43,159 bases of DNA from Eutrophocola sp964601805 (GTDB lineage Bacteria > Pseudomonadota > Gammaproteobacteria > Pseudomonadales > Pseudohongiellaceae): contig CAZROW010000021.1 in NCBI GenBank assembly GCA_964601805.1, forward strand, positions 1-43,159, read 5' to 3'. Made by a program: the position numbers and the translations under genes. The notes below the pieces were generated by a model that ran no database searches, had not been told where the DNA came from, and saw only the letters and a list, made by a program, of their open reading frames with translations. Shown here one piece after another: positions 1 through 7,978 of this stretch (positions are counted from its first letter, which is position 1; the number at the start of each line of letters is the position of its first letter).

Positions 1-16
1 CTACTTATTTACACTT

Positions 17-42
17 ACTAAAAAGCCCCATATAGGGGCTTT
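17..42 (-). terminator. Intrinsic terminator downstream of the tRNA region
   Basis: An 8-bp stem (AAAGCCCC/GGGGCTTT, arms 22-29 and 35-42) has a 5-nt loop. On the minus strand it is followed by a run of five T. It would end minus-strand transcripts coming from the tRNA-fMet side. In related genomes rimP-nusA-infB usually follows; those would lie outside the window, and this terminator suggests they are not a simple continuation of the tRNA transcript. Confidence 0.7.
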
Positions 43-80
43 AAAATCTGGAAACCCTAAACAGAAACGGTTTCCTAAAG

Positions 81-152
81 TTTGATAACGGGAACAGGTG
101 ATAAGCCTGTAAATCTACCCGCGGTTTAAAAGAGAGCTCTACTAGCTACGAT
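81..152 (-). pseudogene. Decayed tRNA-Lys-like relic
   Basis: Read on the minus strand this stretch keeps a tRNA layout without being functional. It has a D-arm-like AGCTAGTAGAGCT, an anticodon-loop-like CTTTTAA as in tRNA-Lys(UUU), and a 5-bp T-stem (ACAGG/CCTGT, plus positions 94-98 and 106-110) closing a 7-nt loop. The anticodon stem and the acceptor stem do not pair, and the T-loop lost its TTCGA core. This is inferred from visual alignment to tRNA-Lys; it could be chance, but it lies beside a second tRNA relic. Confidence 0.4.
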
Positions 153-213
153 CTTTTAAAACCTTAAAGCCTCTATAAAGCTTTTTATTAAAGCATCTGG
201 AAAAATTGAAAAT

Positions 214-282
214 TGGTAGCGGGGGCAGGATTTCAACATACGACCTTCCCAATGGTTTATAAAGAGTCGAGCCCGACAAGCC
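214..282 (-). pseudogene. Decayed partial copy of tRNA-fMet
   Basis: The 3' half of the neighbouring initiator tRNA (344-420) is repeated here. The stretch from the CCA end through the T-arm to the variable loop is nearly identical (about 38 nt with two mismatches), and the identity extends a few bases past CCA. The anticodon arm is disrupted by unrelated bases, after which a D-arm-like GAGCCCGACAAGCC reappears. The 5' acceptor half is gone, so no functional tRNA can form. It is either a decayed tandem tRNA duplicate or the far repeat left by an element that integrated at the tRNA 3' end. Confidence 0.7.
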
Positions 283-343
283 GTTTTCTCTGTAAACCAA
301 CAGGCTCAAACTAAACCTGTTCTACTCTTTCTCTTTCCAAAAT

Positions 344-420
<77 letters not shown>

Positions 421-1010
421 ACTAATCAAAACTTTCATTTTTTCCTTATCTTCCGTAGCCAATGTGCTCCACGGAAAGGCCGGGAATTATAGGAGCCCTG
501 CGGGTAATGGTCAAGGTCAACCTTGCCCCGGAACCGCTGGATTGCCCATAAATCGTGCAATTGGGACGCTTACTGGCTATTCGAGGAATACTCTGTGCCG
601 TTTTCAGGGATATTGATTGGGGAAAGCTGGTGATTCTGGCCCTGAATTAAGTTTTGGCTTCGATCAGTATCTCAGAAATTTCAAGAGTCTGATTTCACTG
701 TTTTTTCTTATATACGTGATTCAGGAGCTCTGCGAGCTCCCTGAGTTTTGTTTACTTACACTGATCCAGGTTAATGCTGTGAGGATATAACTGTCTGAAA
801 GAGCAACATTAACTCCGGGGTAGGAGCCTGACGGCTCCAGCGTACTGTGTGTATCGGCTTCGATCAGCTTTGTTTGGGCTTTTCAGCAGTCTGTTTCCTG
901 TATCTTCTTTGGCATTGGTGGTTCAGGAGCCCTATGGGCTCCCTGCCTACTGTGTGTAAACTCTAAAGATTACCTTAGCGAACAGCCTCAGGTAATTTTT
1001 AAAGGATATT
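421..1010. other. 590-nt non-coding spacer between the two tRNAs
   Basis: No credible gene is visible: the short open frames here have no ribosome site and no recognisable product. The right two thirds contain a modular repeat with hairpins, listed separately. The spacer lies inside the expected secG-tRNA-Leu-tRNA-fMet transcript, so it would be transcribed and removed during tRNA processing. It could hide a small RNA, but nothing recognisable is present. Confidence 0.6.
656..957. repeat. Imperfect ~200-bp tandem repeat with hairpin modules
   Basis: GGCTTCGATCAG occurs at 656-667 and again at 856-867. A hairpin of form TCAGGAGCYC...GRGCTCCCTG occurs at 721-743 and 923-945, giving a period of about 200-202 bp. 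A third related hairpin (GGAGCC TGAC GGCTCC, 823-838) lies between them. TACTGTGTGTA follows the second and third hairpins (843-853 and 948-958). The hairpins are more conserved than the connecting sequence, which suggests the structure, not the spacer, is under constraint or recently copied. Confidence 0.75.
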
Positions 1011-1096
1011 TGGTGCCGAAGGCCGGACTTGAACCGGCACGACCGTAGGTCACTACCCCCTCAAGATAGCGTGTCTACCAATTCCACCACTTCGGC
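1011..1096 (-). tRNA. tRNA-Leu (GAG)
   Basis: An 86-nt class II tRNA with long variable arm; the anticodon loop TTGAGGG gives anticodon GAG. The acceptor stem GCCGAAG/CTTCGGC pairs fully and the CCA end is encoded. It follows secG on the same strand, as leuU follows secG in E. coli. Its first base directly follows the last base of the secG stop codon, with no spacer. Confidence 0.95.
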
Positions 1097-1546
1097 TTAT
1101 TCTTCAGTATCTCCTGCGTCAACTCCTGCTCCAACAACAGGCACATCGTCAGCCTGTGCCTGGTCTTCCAGGACAGGGATATCACCTTCCGGTGCTTCAT
1201 CTGCCACCACCGGAATATCGCTTTGTGCCTGGTTTGCTGCTGCAGCTGCTTCCTGCTGGACAGCAATCTCGTCGAGGTTTTCGATCAGGCCACTGTTATC
1301 GATGCTCAGATCCGCCTGCTGGCGAGCCAACACAGCCAGCCCCAGGCTTGTTACAAAAAAGACAACCGCCATGATGCTGGTTGACTTGGTCAGCACGTTG
1401 CCGCTGCCGGAGCTTCCGAAAATAGTCTGGGAAGCGCCACTACCGAAAGAGGCACCCATGTCGGCACCTTTACCCTGCTGGATCAACACCAGACCGGTAA
1501 TCGCGATAGCCGCAATGACGTGTACTAATATAATGATAGATTCCAT
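1097..1546 (-). CDS. secG: Preprotein translocase subunit SecG
   Basis: SecG is the small accessory subunit of the SecYEG channel in the inner membrane and stimulates SecA-driven export. The 149-residue product has two hydrophobic segments (about residues 3-20 and 56-75). Between them is the conserved loop with LIQQGKGADMGASFGSGASQ, which identifies the family. The C-terminal tail (about residue 85 on) is long, acidic and Ala-rich, with three DIPVV/DIPVL/DVPVV-like repeats, making the protein longer than the 110-residue E. coli SecG. The start has an AGAGAG ribosome site. tpiA lies 57 nt upstream on the same strand and tRNA-Leu abuts the stop codon. Confidence 0.95.
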   Translation of the reverse strand: MESIIILVHVIAAIAITGLVLIQQGKGADMGASFGSGASQTIFGSSGSGNVLTKSTSIMAVVFFVTSLGLAVLARQQADLSIDNSGLIENLDEIAVQQEAAAAANQAQSDIPVVADEAPEGDIPVLEDQAQADDVPVVGAGVDAGDTEE

Positions 1547-1603
1547 AAATTCTCTCTTGAGTAACGACTAAACCAAACGACTAAACCAGAAGTTGATTTA
1601 CTG

Positions 1604-2356
1604 TTACTTGCAACTCGAACAAATTTTCAAAAAATCTTCTGCCACCAGTGAGGCACCACCCACAAGACCGCCATCTATATCAGGCTGGGCAAACAGTTCT
1701 TCAGCATTGCCTGCCTTGACACTGCCGCCGTATAAAATCCTGATCGCCCCGGCAACTTCTTTATTGTTGCTGGCAAGGGTAGTCCTGATCAATGCGTGGA
1801 CTTCCTGGGCCTGTTCAGGCGTAGCGGTCAATCCAGTGCCAATGGCCCAAACAGGCTCATAGGCAATCACAGCACCAGCAAAGGCATCAATGCCAACATG
1901 CTCCACGACAGCCTGTAACTGTCGCAATACTGTCGCCTCTGTTTCGCCGGCCTCGCGCTGCTCACGACTCTCACCGACACATAACACGGGTGTGATGTCG
2001 TTAGCGACAGCGGTGGCAAACTTTTCTGCCACAAACTGATCACTTTCCTGAAACAGCTCGCGCCGTTCCGAGTGACCGATAATCACGTGGCTGCAGCCAA
2101 AATCCCGCAGCATCGGTGCCGCCACTTCACCGGTGAAAGCACCGCTTTCACTGGCATGCATATTCTGTGCGCCCAGCAGTACATTGGAGCCTTTCAGGCT
2201 TTCACCTGCCTGCTGCAGGTAAACCGCTGGCGGGCAAATCAATACTTCGGTCGCTGACCGGGCATCGAGACCAGCTACCAGGGCACTTAGCAAGGCCGCA
2301 TTGCTTTCTGTGCGACCATGCATTTTCCAGTTTGCTGCTACCAGCGGGTTTCGCAT
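1604..2356 (-). CDS. tpiA: Triosephosphate isomerase
   Basis: TpiA interconverts dihydroxyacetone phosphate and glyceraldehyde 3-phosphate in cytosolic glycolysis and gluconeogenesis. The 250-residue product has the usual length. It shows the substrate-binding NWKM (Asn9, Lys11), the catalytic His95 in IIGHSERR, the general base Glu167 in AYEPVWAIGTG (which begins the mobile loop 6), and the phosphate-binding YGGSV near the C terminus. It sits between glmM and secG, the order seen in many gammaproteobacteria. The start codon region is duplicated by a 14-bp tandem repeat, and no strong ribosome site precedes the chosen ATG. Confidence 0.96.
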   Translation of the reverse strand: MRNPLVAANWKMHGRTESNAALLSALVAGLDARSATEVLICPPAVYLQQAGESLKGSNVLLGAQNMHASESGAFTGEVAAPMLRDFGCSHVIIGHSERRELFQESDQFVAEKFATAVANDITPVLCVGESREQREAGETEATVLRQLQAVVEHVGIDAFAGAVIAYEPVWAIGTGLTATPEQAQEVHALIRTTLASNNKEVAGAIRILYGGSVKAGNAEELFAQPDIDGGLVGGASLVAEDFLKICSSCK

Positions 2357-2376
2357 GATACTTTTCGCATGATACT
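2349..2376. repeat. 14-bp perfect tandem duplication over the tpiA start
   Basis: TTTCGCATGATACT occurs twice in tandem (2349-2362 and 2363-2376). Each copy contains an ATG on the minus strand. The downstream ATG begins tpiA. The upstream ATG is 14 nt away and out of frame; it would read ten codons and stop inside tpiA. Confidence 0.9.
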
Positions 2377-2722
2377 ACGTGGTGTCCAGTTCGACCTGTC
2401 GATCTCGTCCGGAATTCATCCGGCCCGGGATTTTAGCCCGTCAAAAATGGGCGCAAATACTAACCAAGATGGGGGGTATATGCAAGAAACCAAACGCGCC
2501 AAAGCAAGAAAATTCAGGGGTTTGGAGGATTCAGCGCCTTTGTGTTGCTACCAGGTAAAGACATCGTTCAGGCCACGTCCTGCTGCTTCTGGGCACTGAC
2601 CACCTCGGCAATGGCATTGGCNNNNNNNNNNNNNNNNNNNNNNNNNNNNNNNNNNNNNNNNNNNNNNNNNNNNNNNNNNNNNNNNNNNNNNNNNNNNNNN
2701 NNNNNNNNNNNNNNNNNNNNNT
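2357..2722. other. tpiA-glmM spacer containing a 100-N scaffold gap
   Basis: No gene is visible. 2622-2721 is a run of 100 N. The 55 bases before it (2567-2621) are identical to the 55 bases after it (2722-2776), so the gap probably marks two contigs that overlap by 55 bp. A small CCGGA/TCCGG hairpin occurs around 2409-2424. If the copies are merged, glmM and tpiA are separated by about 210 nt. Confidence 0.85.
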
Positions 2723-4081
2723 TCAGGCCACGTCCTGCTGCTTCTGGGCACTGACCACCTCGGCAATGGCATTGGCCAGGCGGTTGACCTGGTCGGCATT
2801 CTCACCTTCGACCATGACCCTCACCACGGGCTCGGTGCCCGATGGCCGCAGCAATACCCGCCCCGTCTTGCCCAGTTCCTTCTCGGCACTGGCGATGGCA
2901 GAACATATGGCCGGGTCGTCATCCAGGCCTTCCTTGCTGACATTCCTGACATTGATCATTGTCTGGGGGAATTTCTCCATACCCTGCTTGATGTCTGTCA
3001 GGCTCATGTCAAACACCTGCATGGCCGCCAGGACCTGCAAGGCAGAAATAATACCGTCGCCGGTAGAAGTCGAATCCAGGCAAATAATGTGGCCTGAAGA
3101 TTCACCACCAAACAGCCACTGCCGGGTCAACAACTCGGTCATGACATAGCGGTCACCTACCTTGGTGCGCCTGAACGGGATATCGAGCTCGCGCAGGGCA
3201 ATTTCCAGGCCCAGGTTGCTCATGACCGTGCCGATAATGCCCTGGTCCTTGCCCCCTTTGCCCAGTTTGCCGAGCTTGTAGCGGGCAATGATATACAGCA
3301 GCTCATCTCCATCGACCAATTCGCCATTGCCATCCACCATGATGACCCTGTCACCATCGCCGTCAAAGGCAATGCCCAGGTCGGCTTTTTCTTCCAGTAC
3401 CTTGTCCACCAGTTGCTGCGGATAGGTTGAGCCACAATCCCGGTTGATGTTCAGGCCATCGGGATTCGTCCCCACTGTGCTGACCTTGGCACCCAGTTCC
3501 CGGAATACATTGGGGGCAATGTGATAAGTGGCGCCATTGGCGCAGTCGAGAACGATTGACAGACCATTCAGACGCAGGTTGCCCGGAACAGTACTTTTAC
3601 AAAATTCGATATACCTGCCGCTGGCATCCACGATGCGCGAGGCTTTGCCTATCTCGGCAGAGCCTACCGTAGTCAACTCCTTGTCCAGGGCATCCTCGAT
3701 AGCCAGCTCGATGTCATCAGGCAACTTGGTGCCTTCACTGGAGAAAAACTTGATGCCATTGTCCTGGAAGGCATTGTGGGAGGCACTGATGACAATACCG
3801 GCCCGGGCCTGGAATGTACGGGTAAGATAAGCCACAGCCGGTGTCGGCATGGGACCCAGCAGATTGATATCCATGCCTGCAGAGGTGAGCCCCGCTTCCA
3901 GGGCAGATTCAAACATGTAGCCGGAAATGCGGGTGTCTTTACCAATGAGGATTTTGCCACCACCCTGTTGGGCAAACACGCGCCCGGTGGCCCAGCCTAA
4001 CTTGAGGACAAAGTCAGGTGTAATCGGGTAGGTACCTACCGTCCCCCTGATGCCGTCAGTACCGAAATATTTTTTTCCCAA
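2723..4081 (-). CDS. glmM: Phosphoglucosamine mutase
   Basis: GlmM converts glucosamine-6-phosphate to glucosamine-1-phosphate, feeding UDP-GlcNAc, peptidoglycan and LPS synthesis in the cytosol. The 452-residue product carries the phosphoserine loop ISASHN with Ser101 as the phosphorylated residue, the metal-binding DGDGDR, the sugar-binding GGESSGH, and the C-terminal phosphate-binding RPSGTEP. The N-terminal FGTDGIRG is also typical. The length is normal and the stop is present just right of the N gap, so the gene is intact although its last 55 bp are duplicated across the gap. folP lies 28 nt upstream, consistent with co-transcription as in E. coli. Confidence 0.96.
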   Translation of the reverse strand: MGKKYFGTDGIRGTVGTYPITPDFVLKLGWATGRVFAQQGGGKILIGKDTRISGYMFESALEAGLTSAGMDINLLGPMPTPAVAYLTRTFQARAGIVISASHNAFQDNGIKFFSSEGTKLPDDIELAIEDALDKELTTVGSAEIGKASRIVDASGRYIEFCKSTVPGNLRLNGLSIVLDCANGATYHIAPNVFRELGAKVSTVGTNPDGLNINRDCGSTYPQQLVDKVLEEKADLGIAFDGDGDRVIMVDGNGELVDGDELLYIIARYKLGKLGKGGKDQGIIGTVMSNLGLEIALRELDIPFRRTKVGDRYVMTELLTRQWLFGGESSGHIICLDSTSTGDGIISALQVLAAMQVFDMSLTDIKQGMEKFPQTMINVRNVSKEGLDDDPAICSAIASAEKELGKTGRVLLRPSGTEPVVRVMVEGENADQVNRLANAIAEVVSAQKQQDVA

Positions 4082-4109
4082 AACCTGGCTCGCTGTTATT
4101 AGATTTGTG

Positions 4110-4967
4110 TTACTGGACCTTCAGGACTTCATTGCAGATCTTCAGGGCATCCATGGTTTCGCTGACATCATGCGTGCGAACGATCCTGCCGCCATTCATC
4201 ACGCCAATCACCGCAGCCGCCACACTGCCTTGTACTCGGTCTTTTTCGCGGCGACCGGTGATCATGCCAATCATTCTTTTGCGGGACATGCCCACGAGTA
4301 GGGGCAATTCTAACCGCTGCAACCCCTCAAGTCTGCCCAGCAGCTCAAGATTATGGGCCAGTGTCTTACCGAACCCGAAACCCGGGTCCAGAATAACCCT
4401 GTCCCTGGCAATACCGGCTTCAACGCAGGCTGCGACCCTGCCAGACAGGTAATCGGCCACTTCTTCCACCACATCGCCGTAAACCGGATTGTCCTGCATG
4501 TTTTCAGGTGTCCCCTGCATGTGCATCAGGCACACCGGCAGCCCGGATGCGGCAGCAGCGGCCATGGCACCATCACGGCTGAGGGCTCGAACATCATTGA
4601 TCAGTCCCACACCGGCATCACGACAAAGGCTGATCAGTTCCGGATTACTGGTATCCACCGACACTATGGTGTCCAGGTTCTGCCTGACTGCCTCGACGAC
4701 GGGCATGACCCGGCTTATTTCCTGGTCTGTACTGACCGGCTCGGCCCCCGGACGTGTTGACTCTCCACCAATATCGAGGATCGCCGCACCGGCACGCACC
4801 ATGGACTCGGCTCGCTTCAACACCTTGTCCAGCACGACGTGGCCACTGGTATTCATCAGCTCGCCGCCATCGGAAAACGAATCCGGCGTCACGTTCAGGA
4901 TACCCATGACATGGGCTACCGACAGGTCCAGGGACTTACCATTAAAATCAAAAGGGGCTGGCTTCAT
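4110..4967 (-). CDS. folP: Dihydropteroate synthase
   Basis: FolP condenses 6-hydroxymethyl-dihydropterin diphosphate with p-aminobenzoate to give 7,8-dihydropteroate in folate synthesis; it is the sulfonamide target. The 285-residue TIM-barrel protein shows the two signature loops: GILNVTPDSFSDGG near residues 22-35 and LDIGGESTRPGA near residues 64-75. It also has the pterin-binding DPGFGFGKT and the sulfonamide-site GMSRKR. It lies between ftsH and glmM on the same strand. A terminator-like hairpin just upstream suggests that expression depends on read-through from ftsH or on a local promoter. Confidence 0.96.
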   Translation of the reverse strand: MKPAPFDFNGKSLDLSVAHVMGILNVTPDSFSDGGELMNTSGHVVLDKVLKRAESMVRAGAAILDIGGESTRPGAEPVSTDQEISRVMPVVEAVRQNLDTIVSVDTSNPELISLCRDAGVGLINDVRALSRDGAMAAAAASGLPVCLMHMQGTPENMQDNPVYGDVVEEVADYLSGRVAACVEAGIARDRVILDPGFGFGKTLAHNLELLGRLEGLQRLELPLLVGMSRKRMIGMITGRREKDRVQGSVAAAVIGVMNGGRIVRTHDVSETMDALKICNEVLKVQ

Positions 4968-4990
4968 GACAGGGATTTCTTTTGTTCAAC

Positions 4991-5016
4991 GAAAAAGGAG
5001 CTCTGACGAGCCCCTT
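4991..5016 (-). terminator. Intrinsic terminator between ftsH and folP
   Basis: On the minus strand a 9-bp stem with one G-T pair (AAGGGGCTC/GAGCTCCTT, loop GTCA) is followed by TTTTTC. It lies about 100 nt after the ftsH stop codon and 24 nt before the folP start codon. It would lower folP-glmM transcription relative to ftsH. Confidence 0.65.
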
Positions 5017-5118
5017 CTCCGCAGTACCTTGGCGTACTATCTTGCTCTTGCTAACGTTCCTGTTCTTTTACAAACTTGTTTCGTGCTTTGTAACGGCTTG
5101 CACAGTGAACACAACTTC

Positions 5119-7074
5119 CTAGTGCTCGCTGGCCGGCCCACCGATAGGCTTGTTGGACTCGTTATCCTTGGGCCTGGCTTCCTGTTTTTCTTCAGGTTCT
5201 GCAGTCACGGTCTTGCCTGAGCCGTAATCATCGTCATGCCAACCGGCAGGTGGACGCGGCTTCTTGCCGGTCATGATGTCGTCAATCTGTCCCGCATCGA
5301 TGGTTTCCCACTCCAGCAGCGCATCTTTCATTGCCTCAAGTTTTTCACGATTTTCTTCAAGAATCTGCTTGGCGCGGTTGTAACAATTATCAATGATGCT
5401 GCGTACTTCCTCGTCAATGGCCTTGGTCGTATCCGAAGACAGGACCTTGCCACCGCCTGCGGCAGCAGAGCGGCCGAGGAAAACTTCATCATTTTCATCG
5501 TCATACTGCAGTGGCCCCAGGCGCTCGGACAGGCCCCACTTCTTGACCATGTTATGGGCCATTTGCGTGGCACGCTGAATGTCATTGGCAGCACCGGTAG
5601 TGACACCTTCGGCACCCAGTGTCATTTCCTCGGCGATGCGGCCACCATACAGGCTGCATATCTGGCTGAGAATGCTGGTCTTGCTGTGGCTGTAACGATC
5701 CTCTTCCGGCAGGAACATGGTCACACCCAGGGCACGGCCGCGGGGAATGATGCTGACCTTGTAGACCGGGTCATGCTCAGGCACGAGACGGCCCACAATG
5801 GCATGGCCTGCTTCATGATAAGCCGTATTGAGTTTTTCCTTGTCGGACATGACCATGGATTTACGCTCGGCACCCATCATGATCTTGTCCTTGGCTTTCT
5901 CGAATTCTTCCATGGTGACACGCTGCTTGCTGGAACGGGCGGCAAACAGGGCGGCCTCATTAACCAGGTTGGCCAGGTCGGCACCTGAGAATCCCGGTGT
6001 GGCGCGCGCCAGCACGGACTCATCGACGCCATCGGAAATCGGTACTTTGCGCATATGGACTTTCAGAATCTGTTCGCGGCCACGGATATCGGGCAGGCCA
6101 ACCACCACCTGGCGGTCAAAACGACCGGGGCGCAGCAGCGCGGGGTCCAGTACATCCGGACGGTTGGTGGCGGCGATGACGATCACACCTTCATTACCTT
6201 CAAAACCATCCATTTCCACCAGCAACTGGTTCAGGGTCTGCTCACGTTCATCATGACCACCGCCGACACCGGCACCACGATGGCGACCTACGGCGTCGAT
6301 TTCATCGATGAAAATAATGCAGGGCGACTGCTTCTTGGCCTGGTCAAACATGTCACGGACACGGGATGCACCGACACCGACAAACATTTCCACGAAGTCG
6401 GAACCGGAAATGGAGAAGAACGGCACCTTGGCTTCACCGGCAATGGCTTTTGCCAGCAAGGTCTTACCGGTACCGGGTTGACCTACCATCAGGATGCCAC
6501 GGGGAATACGACCACCCAGGCGCTGGAACTTGTCAGGCTCACGCAGGAAGTCCACGAGTTCCTTGACGTCTTCCTTGGCCTCATCAACCCCCGCCACGTC
6601 GGCAAAGGTCACCTTGACCTGGTCTTCGGTCAGCATCTTGGCCTTGCTCTTGCCAAAGGCCATGGGACCGCCCTTGCCGCCGACACCACCACCCTGCATT
6701 TGCCGCATGAAGAACATGAACACGGCAATGATGATGAGAATGGGGAATGAGGCCACCAATAGCTGTGTCCAGATACTCTGTTGTTCAGGCTCCTGACCGC
6801 GAACGCGGACATCATGCGACAGCAAATCGTCCATCAGCTTGGGATCATCAATATAGGGGCGCACCGTGTTGAAACGGGTGCCATTTTGCTTCAGGCCAAT
6901 GATATTGACCCCGCTGATGGTCACCTCGGACACGTTGCCTTCCTGGACTTCACGGATGAAATCGGAGTAATCCAGTTGTTCAGCGTTGCTGGGCTGGTTG
7001 AAATTATTGAAAACAGTCAGCAGGACTGCCGCAATAATCATCCAGAGTAATAAATTTTTTGCCATATCATTCAA
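5119..7074 (-). CDS. ftsH: ATP-dependent zinc metalloprotease FtsH
   Basis: FtsH is a membrane-anchored AAA+ protease that degrades unassembled membrane proteins and regulators such as sigma-32 and LpxC. The 651-residue product has two membrane segments (about 7-23 and 105-123) flanking a periplasmic domain. The AAA+ module has Walker A GQPGTGKT (198-205), Walker B IIFIDEID (253-260) and RPGRFDR. The zinc site is HEAGH (420-424). The start used is TTG at 7074, which has GGGAG 8 nt upstream. The in-frame ATG three codons later (7065), matching the E. coli MAKN start, is about 17 nt from that site. Walker A has Q where E. coli has P. rlmE lies upstream on the same strand, the classic rlmE-ftsH pair. 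Confidence 0.96.
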   Translation of the reverse strand: MNDMAKNLLLWMIIAAVLLTVFNNFNQPSNAEQLDYSDFIREVQEGNVSEVTISGVNIIGLKQNGTRFNTVRPYIDDPKLMDDLLSHDVRVRGQEPEQQSIWTQLLVASFPILIIIAVFMFFMRQMQGGGVGGKGGPMAFGKSKAKMLTEDQVKVTFADVAGVDEAKEDVKELVDFLREPDKFQRLGGRIPRGILMVGQPGTGKTLLAKAIAGEAKVPFFSISGSDFVEMFVGVGASRVRDMFDQAKKQSPCIIFIDEIDAVGRHRGAGVGGGHDEREQTLNQLLVEMDGFEGNEGVIVIAATNRPDVLDPALLRPGRFDRQVVVGLPDIRGREQILKVHMRKVPISDGVDESVLARATPGFSGADLANLVNEAALFAARSSKQRVTMEEFEKAKDKIMMGAERKSMVMSDKEKLNTAYHEAGHAIVGRLVPEHDPVYKVSIIPRGRALGVTMFLPEEDRYSHSKTSILSQICSLYGGRIAEEMTLGAEGVTTGAANDIQRATQMAHNMVKKWGLSERLGPLQYDDENDEVFLGRSAAAGGGKVLSSDTTKAIDEEVRSIIDNCYNRAKQILEENREKLEAMKDALLEWETIDAGQIDDIMTGKKPRPPAGWHDDDYGSGKTVTAEPEEKQEARPKDNESNKPIGGPASEH

Positions 7075-7266
7075 GGGCTTATCTCCCTTTTTAAGTCTCG
7101 GTTACAACTTGTGTTTAACAGGACTGACTGGTGCAATGTCCTGTAGCGTTCAGCGTCCCAGCAAGTATTCTGGTTCAATTCTTACATTATTTGCCTGCTT
7201 TGCCTACAGGAATCAGCCGCTATGACCGCCTTATAACCCCAGTAAACACGCGGGATTAAGGCGATT

Positions 7267-7908
7267 TCAGGGTTTATATCCCTTGGCCAGCAAATAGAGC
7301 TCCTTGGAACGGGACCGGGATGCATCGGGTTTTCTGCTCAAAACCTGCGAAAATTCTCCGCGCATGTCCTTGAGCAGGGCATCGAAGCCATCACCCTGGA
7401 AGACTTTGGTGAGCAATGCCCCCCCTGGTTTCAGGGTAGTACGGGCAAAATCGAGTGCCAGTTCAACCAGGTGCATCGACCTGGGCTGATCAATGGCTGC
7501 CATACCACTTAAATTGGGGGCCATATCCGATATTACAAGGTCTACACAGCGCGGATCTGACAGGTTCCGGCCATCATCGACCAGTCCCAGTATAGCATTC
7601 AGGCAGGAGTCTTCTGTGAAATCACCCTGCACAAAATCTACGCCAGGCACAGGTTCCATGTCCAGGATGTCGGAGGCGATTACACGGCCTTTACTGCCGG
7701 CAATTTCAGCAGCCACCTGGGACCAGCCACCGGGAGCAGAACCCAGGTCCACGATGGTCATGCCCGGCTTCATGATGCGGTCAGATTTCTGGATTTCCAG
7801 CAACTTGTAGCAGGCACGGGAACGATAACCTTCTTCCCGGGATTTTTTCACCCAGGCATCGCCTTCATGCTCTTTCAGCCAGTTTTTGCTGCTTTTGGAC
7901 TTGCTCAT
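7267..7908 (-). CDS. rlmE: 23S rRNA (uridine2552-2'-O)-methyltransferase
   Basis: RlmE (FtsJ/RrmJ) methylates the ribose of U2552 in the A-loop of 23S rRNA, a late step of 50S maturation. The 213-residue protein has the SAM-binding loop DLGSAPGGWS (54-63). The catalytic tetrad is read as Lys35 (YKLLE), Asp128 (VISDMAP), Lys168 (LLTKVFQG) and Glu203 (SKELYLL). The length matches the family. The gene is divergent from yhbY with about 70 nt between starts, and it is followed 192 nt later by ftsH on the same strand. Confidence 0.96.
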   Translation of the reverse strand: MSKSKSSKNWLKEHEGDAWVKKSREEGYRSRACYKLLEIQKSDRIMKPGMTIVDLGSAPGGWSQVAAEIAGSKGRVIASDILDMEPVPGVDFVQGDFTEDSCLNAILGLVDDGRNLSDPRCVDLVISDMAPNLSGMAAIDQPRSMHLVELALDFARTTLKPGGALLTKVFQGDGFDALLKDMRGEFSQVLSRKPDASRSRSKELYLLAKGYKP

Positions 7909-7931
7909 ATTTCATTCTATCGAGGATCAGG

Positions 7932-7937
7932 TACAAT
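7932..7937 (+). promoter_or_regulatory. Possible -10 element for yhbY
   Basis: TACAAT lies 42 nt upstream of the yhbY start in the rlmE-yhbY divergent spacer. No good -35 hexamer is seen at optimal distance, so this is tentative. Confidence 0.3.
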
Positions 7938-7978
7938 GCGCGCCCTTTTGAAAGTGATGCAAGCCGGACACACAACAC

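Noticed and set aside
2542..2754. Open frame running through the N gap
   Set aside because: The run of N is read as open and the ends are the duplicated glmM 3' end, so it is not a gene.
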